From Kuafuiihalomonas sp039024635 (lineage in GTDB: Bacteria; Myxococcota; Kuafuiibacteriia; Kuafuiibacteriales; Kuafuiibacteriaceae): a DNA stretch of 64,000 nt. Under the pieces are notes generated by a model that had not been told where the DNA came from, did no database searches, and was given only the letters and a program-made list of their open reading frames with translations. Positions 32,854 through 39,909 of the stretch are shown one piece after another. The stretch lies in contig JBCCQA010000006.1 in the NCBI GenBank assembly GCA_039024635.1, forward strand, positions 62,001 through 126,000. The letters run 5' to 3'. Within the stretch, counting starts at the first letter, position 1. Each line of letters begins with the position of its first letter. Made by a program: the position numbers and the translations under genes.

Positions 32854-33578
32854 GCGCGGTCTGGCTCATCGTCATGCGCGAGGTGCGAAGCTATGCGAGC
32901 ACCTGGAGTGGCTACTTGGTGGGGGCTTCGCTCCTGTTGCTGAGCGGCCTACTCTACAACGTCTACGGAATCGGCGACGTCCCCCAGTACTCCAGGGACG
33001 TGCTCAGAAACGCCTTCTACTTTCTGAGCGGCACGACCCTAGTGGCCGGAATCCTCTTCGCCATGCGGCTCATCGCCGAGGAGCGACAGACCGGCAGTAT
33101 AAAGCTCCTCTTGAGCGCGCCCATCTCTGACTCGCAGCTCGTTTTGGCCAAGTTCTTGGCGGGCTTCGTTCCTCTGCTGGCCTACGTAGCCGCATCCATG
33201 TACATCCCGCTTCTGGTCTTCTTTCGAGGCGAGGTGGCCTTCGGACATGTTGCGGCCGGCGCGCTGGGCCTGGTCCTCCTCGGTTCGGCCGGCGTGTCGA
33301 TCGGTCTATTTGGCTCCTGTTTGTTCAAGAGTCAGCTCGTGGCCGCCATGGTCTCGGGGGTCATCGCAGTGGTGATGATCCTCCTCTGGCAGACCTCCAA
33401 GATCGTGGACGGACCGCTGGGTGAGGCCATCTCGGCCCTCGCACTCCACGACCGCCATTTCTTTCCATTCATGGAAGGGACCATCTCGACCGCGAACGTC
33501 GTCTACTATCTTTCGGTGACGCTCTTTTTCCTCGCCCTGTCGAGGAACGTCATGGAGGCAAGCCGATGGCGGGTCTGA
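32850..33578 (+). CDS. ABC-2 type permease (GldF-like)
   Basis: A 242-residue membrane protein with six helices and the ABC-2 permease pattern: an N-terminal amphipathic 'MREVRSYAST' segment, then 'RLIAEERQTGSIKLLLSAPI', the conserved cytoplasmic coupling loop, and 'LVLAKFLAGFVPLLAYV'. Partner of the upstream ATPase; the ATG overlaps the ATPase stop (ATGA). Its stop lies 13 bp inside the next gene. Confidence 0.9.
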   Translation: MSAVWLIVMREVRSYASTWSGYLVGASLLLLSGLLYNVYGIGDVPQYSRDVLRNAFYFLSGTTLVAGILFAMRLIAEERQTGSIKLLLSAPISDSQLVLAKFLAGFVPLLAYVAASMYIPLLVFFRGEVAFGHVAAGALGLVLLGSAGVSIGLFGSCLFKSQLVAAMVSGVIAVVMILLWQTSKIVDGPLGEAISALALHDRHFFPFMEGTISTANVVYYLSVTLFFLALSRNVMEASRWRV

Positions 33579-35368
33579 CGAGGCTCCACTCTCTTTGGCC
33601 TTTGCTGGTCAGCGGAGGAGGCCTGTTTCTCTTCTTCCTGGGGGAACAGGGGCTGGGCGATGACCCCCAACTTAGACCCTCTGTCTCGGGGCTAGGGGCG
33701 GCAGCCGTACTCGCTGGCTTGCTGGGGCGCATCCTGGAGCCAAACCGTGATCCCGAAGCCGGCGTGCGGGGCCGGCTCATCAGCCTGCACACCGGACTCG
33801 TCCTCGGCCTGGCCATCTACGGCCTGTCGACCCTCCTGGAAGGCGTCGGACAGACCGTTTGCTTCACCCTGGCCCTGGTCATCACGTCGATGTGCGCCCT
33901 CCCGCTGCTTCTCGTCGAGATGGCCTTGGCACCTGTGGCCTACAACGCGGAGTACGAGCGGGCCCGCTTCCGCCAAGCCTGGACCCGTGGCCTGGGCTTC
34001 GGTCTGCTCGTTCCGTGCATCGCCCTCGCCAACCTCCTGGCCGAGACCCACGACCTGGAGCTGCCCCTGGCCCGCGGTGCTCAGACCAGGCCATCGGAGG
34101 CCACTGTGGCCGCGGTCCAGGAACTGACCGAGCCCCTGGAGGTCCGACTCTTCTTTCCGCGAGCGAACCAGGTCGCGGACCTCTTGCAGACCTACTTCTC
34201 CCCGCTGGAGGCGGCCAATGAACTACTGAGCGTTCGGGTGATGGACCACGCCATCGAGCGGGAAGCAGCCCGAGCCGTCAGCGTCGGCAAGAACGGCTGG
34301 GTCGCCGTCGTGCGAGGCGACGTGAGCGAGAAGCTGAGAGTCGGCGTCGAGCGGCGTGGCGCGCGGAGTCGTCTCCGGCGCTTCGATCGCGATTTCCTCG
34401 AGGCCTTTGTGAAGGTTGGAAGTCAGCGAAAGCGCGCTTACTTTACGGTCGGTCACGGCGAGCGTCCCTTCGAGCGCTCGGCCAAGGACGGCGAACCCAG
34501 CGCAGTGCGGTTCCTGGCCAAGAACCTGGAGAAGCTCCAGTACGAGCTGAAGCCCCTGGGCCTAGCCGATGGACTGGACGACGGGGTGCCCGAAGACGCC
34601 GAGATCCTCTTCATCATGGGTCCTGAGACTCCTCTACTTAGCCAAGAGCAGGAGGCGATCCTCGACTCTCTTCGCAAGGGCGCTCGAGTTTTCATGGCCC
34701 TCGAGCCCGGCGCCAAGTCGCCGGCCGAGACCCTACTCGCCGGAGCCGGCCTTCGCTTCGACCCCCAGCCTCTGGCCAATCCCCGGGTTCATGTCGCCCT
34801 CACCAAGAGCCGACGAGATCACCTGGCCCTGGCGAGCAACGCGTACCAGCCCTCGCCGATCACCCGTAATCTGATGCGGGACGGTCGTGTGGCCACGGTG
34901 TTCTACGAGGCGGGTGGACTTCAGCTGGAGCCCGGGGAAGAGGACGTCGACACGCGTCGCGCGATCGCGAGCATGCCGGGAACCTACCAGGATGCGGACG
35001 GCGACCTCGAGCTGGACGAAGGCGAAGCCAAGGCCAACGGCTACCTCCTCGCGGCCACCGCTCGCTTCACGAGCACGAGCACCACGGCGGATGAGGACGC
35101 CGAAGGCCGACTCGTCGTCCTCGCCGACGTCGACGCTGCTGCCGACGAGTTCGTACAGCTCGTCCAGGGAAACCTGAGCATGCTGAGGGACTCGGTCCTC
35201 TGGCTCCAACGGGCGGAGGATCCAGTGGTGACCATCAACGAAGAAGAGGACGTGAAGATCGTGCACCGCAAGGACGAAGACCTGGCCATATTCTACGGAA
35301 CGACCTTCGGGCTCCCCGGCCTGGTTCTTCTCGTGGGCTTCGTGGTCAAGCGGAGGCGGCGCTCATGA
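33566..35368 (+). CDS. GldG-like membrane protein of ABC exporter
   Basis: A 600-residue protein. About four N-terminal helices (residues 8-165), more than the single helix usual for GldG, are followed by a large extracytoplasmic domain with GldG patterns ('EPLEVRLFFP', 'KRAYFTVGHGERPFE', 'EILFIMGPETPLLSQEQEAI', 'FMALEPGA'). A final helix ('GLPGLVLLVGFVV') and a basic cytoplasmic end close the chain. GldG-type domains bind unknown ligands for the ABC exporter. Start overlaps the permease by 13 bp and stop overlaps the DUF4340 gene (ATGA). Confidence 0.85.
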   Translation: MAGLTRLHSLWPLLVSGGGLFLFFLGEQGLGDDPQLRPSVSGLGAAAVLAGLLGRILEPNRDPEAGVRGRLISLHTGLVLGLAIYGLSTLLEGVGQTVCFTLALVITSMCALPLLLVEMALAPVAYNAEYERARFRQAWTRGLGFGLLVPCIALANLLAETHDLELPLARGAQTRPSEATVAAVQELTEPLEVRLFFPRANQVADLLQTYFSPLEAANELLSVRVMDHAIEREAARAVSVGKNGWVAVVRGDVSEKLRVGVERRGARSRLRRFDRDFLEAFVKVGSQRKRAYFTVGHGERPFERSAKDGEPSAVRFLAKNLEKLQYELKPLGLADGLDDGVPEDAEILFIMGPETPLLSQEQEAILDSLRKGARVFMALEPGAKSPAETLLAGAGLRFDPQPLANPRVHVALTKSRRDHLALASNAYQPSPITRNLMRDGRVATVFYEAGGLQLEPGEEDVDTRRAIASMPGTYQDADGDLELDEGEAKANGYLLAATARFTSTSTTADEDAEGRLVVLADVDAAADEFVQLVQGNLSMLRDSVLWLQRAEDPVVTINEEEDVKIVHRKDEDLAIFYGTTFGLPGLVLLVGFVVKRRRRS

Positions 35369-36303
35369 GAGAGGTGTGGGTACTCGCCTTCGCCCTGGTC
35401 CTTCTCGCGGCCGCCGCGGCCTGGAGCAGCTTCCGGGGAGAGGTCGTGGTCCAACCCCTGGAGCCCCTCACCAGTCTGAGCGCAGAGCGGGTGGACAGAC
35501 TCAGCTTTTTCTCCTCGACCTCGACCGTAGTCGCAGAGCGGCGGGAAGACCACTGGTGGATGGTGGTTGAACGCAAGGCCGTCGGCCGCCATTTCGTGGC
35601 TTCGGACGCCTTCGAAGAGTCGCTGAGCGTCCTCACGCCGGTTCGTCCACGCCGCTCCCTGGGCGTGATCGGCGCCGACAAGAGGGCGGCGTTCGAGATC
35701 GAACCTCCTAAGTCGGTCCTGGTCTTGGAAGGCGGCGACGATCGACAGGAGGTCGAAATCGGAGACCGGACCCAGGTGGGGCAGAAGGACGGCTACGCCC
35801 GTCGTCCCGGGGAAGAGGAGATCTTCATCATCGACCTGGCGGAGCTCGACCGTCTCGGAAACGCCGCGGCTTTCAGACGCAGGAATCTGCGAAGCGCACC
35901 CCTGGAAGAAGTAGCCTCTGCATCGATCGAGTGGTCCGAGGGAGCGGCCCGGGCACGGCAGCGAAATCGCCGAACCCCGCGAGAGCGCTTCTGGGCAACG
36001 GAAGCCTCTCCCGACGACAAGAACGACGCGCTCCACGCTTTCCTGGAGGAAGCGGAACGCCTGCGGATCCAGAAGTACCCAGACCCTGCGCCCACTCTCG
36101 ACGATGACGAAGCCTTGATGAGTCTGAGCTGGTTCGATGAAGAGGGTGAAGTTCTAGATACGGCACGGGTTTGGAAAATTACCGAGGACGACAAAAACAC
36201 CTGGTACGTAAAGTCCCAGTTCTCCATACGCCCGGGTGAGATCGTCAGGGCCGCGGGGCGAGAGCTGCTCGACGGGCTCGGCCGACTCCCCAAAGAAGAC
36301 TGA
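35365..36303 (+). CDS. DUF4340 protein of ABC export cluster
   Basis: A 312-residue protein with one N-terminal membrane anchor ('VLAFALVLLAAAAAW') and a mainly beta extracytoplasmic domain. The DUF4340 pattern is seen in 'DRLSFFSSTSTVVAERREDH', a Trp-containing repeat unit, and the later 'GYARRPGEEEIFIIDLAELD'. DUF4340 proteins accompany GldG-type ABC genes. The last 59 bp overlap the convergent Ig-like protein gene. Confidence 0.82.
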   Translation: MREVWVLAFALVLLAAAAAWSSFRGEVVVQPLEPLTSLSAERVDRLSFFSSTSTVVAERREDHWWMVVERKAVGRHFVASDAFEESLSVLTPVRPRRSLGVIGADKRAAFEIEPPKSVLVLEGGDDRQEVEIGDRTQVGQKDGYARRPGEEEIFIIDLAELDRLGNAAAFRRRNLRSAPLEEVASASIEWSEGAARARQRNRRTPRERFWATEASPDDKNDALHAFLEEAERLRIQKYPDPAPTLDDDEALMSLSWFDEEGEVLDTARVWKITEDDKNTWYVKSQFSIRPGEIVRAAGRELLDGLGRLPKED

Positions 36304-38530
36304 GCAGCACAAGCCAAGGCCCCGACGAGCCCGAGCCACCCTGGCACCCTCCGTCACCACCATCGGCCGGCACTCCACCCTCGACTCGCAGCTCTAGGGG
36401 CGCCCGCGCAAGCCGTCCTGCTCCGTCGCGAAGCTCCACCGCAAAACGGAACACGTTGGCCGCACTCGGAACACCGGACAGCAGGCCTGCCTCGTCCAGC
36501 ATGAGGCCCGGAGGCAAGGGCTCATCCCCGAACAAGCGCCACTGAAGAGGCGGCGTCCCTCCGTTCGATTCCAATGCTACGTCGTAGGCCGTCCCCACCT
36601 CGGCCCCGGGCAGGATCGACGAGAGAATACGAAGCTGGCCGTCGTCCACGACCTGGAGCTCGAAGGCCTCGGAGCTCACGATACCGAGCTGATTACGAAC
36701 GCTGAGAGTGAAACGGAAAACGCCCACCTCTGAGGGAGTACCGCCCAGGAGCCCGGCCTCGGTCAGACTCAAGCCCGGCGGGAGACCCGCCCCCGTGAAG
36801 CTGAACGGAGGCTGACCGCCGACCGCCTCCAGCTGAAAGGCATAGGCCTCGCCAACGATGGCCTGCGCAAGGGCGGTCGGTATGAATGCCACGCCATCGC
36901 TCTCCGGCACGACGAGCAAGGTCACCACGCCGATGGCAATCTCGCCGAGATCGTCTTCGACCTGCACCGTAAGCGAGAAATCGCCCTGCACGGTGGGCGT
37001 ACCGGAGACGACGCCTCCAGGACCCAGAGCCACACCTGCCGGAAGCCCCACACCGGACCAGGTGTAGGGAGGAAGGCCGCCCTGAGCTACGAGCTGGGCC
37101 TGATAGCCGCGGCCGACCACGGTGGGCGGCAGGTTATCCTGGGTGATTTGGAGTGGAAGCGTGGGGTCCGCGACCCTGAGGTCCACACGGCGCTGGACCG
37201 AGGCGGGGCCACTCCGCAGCTCGACGTCCAAGGGAAAGACCCCTTCCTCGGAGGGAACGCCGCTGATGATCCCCGCATCGCCGTCCAGGATGAGCCCCAT
37301 GGGCAGCTGCTCATCGGGAATGAACCAGGTCCGAGCGACCGTCCCGCCCACCCCAATCAGGGCCACTTCGTAGGCGGTCCCGGTGCGAGCGATGGGCAGG
37401 GTGCTGGTCACGATGGCGAGGTCGGGCGGGAAGACGTCGATGAGAGGTCCTACGACGAAGTTGTCTTCCTCGATGGTCTCGTCCTCAAGATTCGTAGGGT
37501 CGATGACCATGCCCAGCCTGTAGGTGGTCGCAGTCAAGGTCAGCGGGAGATCGATAGTGGAGTCGACGACGTCCAAAGCATCGACGGTGAGTCGCGGCGT
37601 GTTCTCGGTCGCGATGACGAGGTCGTCGACTTCGATCTGGTCGTCGAGGGATAGGACCCAGAGGAGCTCCGTCGCCACCGTCCCGTCTTCGACGCCGTCG
37701 TTTTCGACGACCCTTTGCACGGTGATGCTCGCCCCCGCTTCCGCGGTCGAGGGTGCACTGCCGATCTCGCCCCTGAGATTCGGAAGCGGATTCACGAGCA
37801 CAACCTGCTGCACGACGAAGTCATCGGCGGGATTGGTTTCGCGAACGGGCTCCGAGAGCCTCGCCCGAGCGATGATCTCCGCGGCACCGGCGGGAGCAGC
37901 GGGGGGGATGTCGAAGCTCCCCGAGGCGGTATCTCGGTTGTTGGCCGGTAGCGCGCCGATGGACGTAAAGGGCACGAGCTCCTCTTCGTCTCCTCCTGCC
38001 GCTCTCAGAAAGAGGCCGAGCTCCACCTGACTGGCCAACGAGGGCCCGCGGTTCAACACGTCGATCCTAAAGCTCCGCGTGGCCCCCAGAATCAGGGGTG
38101 GGCTTGTCTGCACGATCAGTCGCTCGAGCTCGAGGTCGATCCCCGCAAGGTTGAAGTTCGACGACGAGGTGAGCTCGTTGTTTCCTTCGTCGGCCTCCGG
38201 AATCATGTCCGCCGGGTCCAGCTCGACGATAGCGAAGAAGCTACCCGTGGGACCGGGCGAAGGGCCCGATAGGGCGAAGCTGCCGGTCGAGCTGGCGACC
38301 GTCACAGGCTCGTCGATGACGAGGATGTCTGCCGGATCCAGCATCATGTCCGCCGAAGCCCACACCCGCACTTCGACTTCCCCCGCGTAGTCACCCGCCT
38401 CCAGTTCCAAGATGAACTCGACGGGGTCTTCGGCGAGGAAGGTCACGCCCTGAGGCGTGATGGAGCTCGGCTGCAGGTCGACTTGAGCGACGGCGCTCAG
38501 CGCCATTGCAGCCGACACGAGGGCGCTCAC
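36245..38530 (-). CDS. Secreted CARDB/putative-Ig repeat protein with MYXO-CTERM-like tail
   Basis: A 761-residue surface protein. GTG at 38530 overlaps the SixA stop and gives a signal peptide ('SALVSAAMALSAVAQ'). The N-terminal half carries CARDB-like beta domains ('EADEGNNELTSSSNFNLAGI' and similar 'E.DNF' closures). Four putative-Ig (He_PIG) repeats follow, each with a 'GLPPYTWSG.GLPAG' and 'G.ISG.P...G.F' frame. The chain ends with a single Cys, a short hydrophobic helix and an Arg cluster ('GGCQGGSGSSGPW...'), the layout of the MYXO-CTERM surface-anchoring signal. It is probably displayed on the cell surface; ligand unknown. A longer frame to 38686 would run inside sixA. Confidence 0.85.
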   Translation of the reverse strand: MSALVSAAMALSAVAQVDLQPSSITPQGVTFLAEDPVEFILELEAGDYAGEVEVRVWASADMMLDPADILVIDEPVTVASSTGSFALSGPSPGPTGSFFAIVELDPADMIPEADEGNNELTSSSNFNLAGIDLELERLIVQTSPPLILGATRSFRIDVLNRGPSLASQVELGLFLRAAGGDEEELVPFTSIGALPANNRDTASGSFDIPPAAPAGAAEIIARARLSEPVRETNPADDFVVQQVVLVNPLPNLRGEIGSAPSTAEAGASITVQRVVENDGVEDGTVATELLWVLSLDDQIEVDDLVIATENTPRLTVDALDVVDSTIDLPLTLTATTYRLGMVIDPTNLEDETIEEDNFVVGPLIDVFPPDLAIVTSTLPIARTGTAYEVALIGVGGTVARTWFIPDEQLPMGLILDGDAGIISGVPSEEGVFPLDVELRSGPASVQRRVDLRVADPTLPLQITQDNLPPTVVGRGYQAQLVAQGGLPPYTWSGVGLPAGVALGPGGVVSGTPTVQGDFSLTVQVEDDLGEIAIGVVTLLVVPESDGVAFIPTALAQAIVGEAYAFQLEAVGGQPPFSFTGAGLPPGLSLTEAGLLGGTPSEVGVFRFTLSVRNQLGIVSSEAFELQVVDDGQLRILSSILPGAEVGTAYDVALESNGGTPPLQWRLFGDEPLPPGLMLDEAGLLSGVPSAANVFRFAVELRDGAGRLARAPLELRVEGGVPADGGDGGCQGGSGSSGPWLVLLSLLWGVGRARRAALAPRP

Positions 38531-39018
38531 GTCCGGAGCTCCTTGGCCCGCACCACGTCCACCAAACGCCAGCTCGAAGGCTCGGCCAGCTCCGGCCAAG
38601 AATCTCGCTGGGCTTCGAGCAACGCCGCGCTGCACGTCTTCAGAGTGGTCGCCTCGCCAGAGAGATAGGCGACGCTGTCTTCCCATCCAGGGTTATGGCC
38701 GATGAGCATCAAGGTCTCGGTCTCGGCACTGGTCTGGGCGAGAACTTTGGAAACCTCGTGAGGTCCTGCGAGGTACAAAAAGGCCTGGAACTCGACGGGA
38801 GGCTCGGCGTCGAAGCGGCCGGCCATGTGCTCCCAGGTCTGTCGAGTGCGGGCCGCATCGCTGGAGCGAACACCGTCCGGCACCCAACCGAGATTCCGCA
38901 GACGGTCCGCCACCCGGCCGGCGTCTCGCTCACCCCGAGGGCTCAACGTCCGACCGTGATCGGCATCGGGCGTGTCCCAAACGCTCTTGGCGTGGCGGAG
39001 GAGGATGAGGCGTCTCAT
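38527..39018 (-). CDS. sixA: SixA-type phosphohistidine phosphatase
   Basis: A 163-residue histidine-phosphatase-fold protein of SixA size. 'LLRHAKSVWD' contains the RHG-like catalytic motif with His9, and 'LMLIGHNPGWEDSVAYLSG' the second catalytic His. SixA removes phosphate from phosphohistidine on phosphorelay or PTS proteins. It is next to the pseudokinase-kinase and rhodanese genes on the same strand, but no histidine phosphotransfer protein is nearby. Confidence 0.85.
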   Translation of the reverse strand: MRRLILLRHAKSVWDTPDADHGRTLSPRGERDAGRVADRLRNLGWVPDGVRSSDAARTRQTWEHMAGRFDAEPPVEFQAFLYLAGPHEVSKVLAQTSAETETLMLIGHNPGWEDSVAYLSGEATTLKTCSAALLEAQRDSWPELAEPSSWRLVDVVRAKELRT

Positions 39019-39066
39019 GCCAGGGTCGGGGGAAGCTCGTGGGGGGGCGCCCAGATCGTCAACGTG

Positions 39067-39852
39067 TCACTCGGGGACGTAACCCTCAGGTCGCGCAACC
39101 TGTCCGTCACCGAAAAAGTACTGCTCGCATTGCTCCATCAAGATCTGGACCGCGTTGGGGTCGGCGGCGTTGATCCTGTACTCGTTGATGATCATCTTGC
39201 TGTGTTCCACCCAGCCATCCCAGGCCTTGGCGCTTATCTCGTCGAAGATGCGCTCCCCGAGGGGCCCCGGGTAGGGACGACGCTTCAGGCCAGGGAGCTC
39301 ACGCTTGAGGTGCTGGCACTGAACCCTGCGCTGTGTGCTGGCGAAGCGATTGGTGCCGTCGTCGTCGGCAGACTCCTCGGGCGTCTCCGCCGCCGCAGCA
39401 GCACCCGACTCCTTGGTGTTCAGACCCATGGCGAGCGACTTGTACGAGCGACCCTCGGGCTCCCCCGTCTCAACCGGCAGCTGGGAGTCCGCCCAACCCT
39501 TGTTGAGGATGGTCCCTGCGTCGTCCTTCTCCGATCCGAAACCGCCGAGCATGTCCGAGACCTTGGTGTAGCCCAGGCTTTTCAGCTCCTGGGCGGCCCG
39601 GACGGATCGTCCGCCCATCTGGCAATGGGTCACGATCGGCGCGTCCTTGTCCGGGGCCAGGTACTCGATGACCCGGGCGAAGTCCTGATTCGGGATCATC
39701 CCATTCGGTGTCTTGTGGAGAAAGGGCACGTTGTGAGCCCCCTCGGGGTGTCCTTCGGCGTACTCGGGCATGGAGCGCACGTCGAGCAGGAGGGCGCCCT
39801 CCTCTCGAACACGGCGCTTGGCCTCCTCAGGGCTGATTCGCTCGAGGTCCAT
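39067..39852 (-). CDS. Rhodanese domain fused to YggX-like Fe(II)-trafficking domain
   Basis: A 261-residue fusion. Residues 1-115 form a rhodanese domain ('LLLDVRSMPEYAEGHPEGA') with the sulfur-carrying Cys77 in 'VTHCQMGGRS'. After a 50-residue acidic Ala/Glu linker, residues about 177-248 match YggX: Cys179 at the position of the conserved Cys ('VQCQHLKRE'), 'YPGPLGERIFDEISAKAWDG' and 'HSKMIINEYRIN'. YggX protects Fe-S clusters and carries Fe(II), whereas rhodaneses move sulfane sulfur, so the fusion could join the two inputs of Fe-S cluster handling (inference). Located between sixA and the kinase gene. Confidence 0.85.
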   Translation of the reverse strand: MDLERISPEEAKRRVREEGALLLDVRSMPEYAEGHPEGAHNVPFLHKTPNGMIPNQDFARVIEYLAPDKDAPIVTHCQMGGRSVRAAQELKSLGYTKVSDMLGGFGSEKDDAGTILNKGWADSQLPVETGEPEGRSYKSLAMGLNTKESGAAAAAETPEESADDDGTNRFASTQRRVQCQHLKRELPGLKRRPYPGPLGERIFDEISAKAWDGWVEHSKMIINEYRINAADPNAVQILMEQCEQYFFGDGQVARPEGYVPE

Positions 39853-39909
39853 GGCTTTTAATCGGGCACCTGCAGACGCAGGTAAAGAAGGACTTGGCCT
39901 CCGGCCCGC

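Noticed and set aside
38506..39861. 451-codon antisense frame over sixA and rhodanese-YggX
   Set aside because: Antisense shadow of two genes with strong domain matches on the other strand; no domain seen in it.
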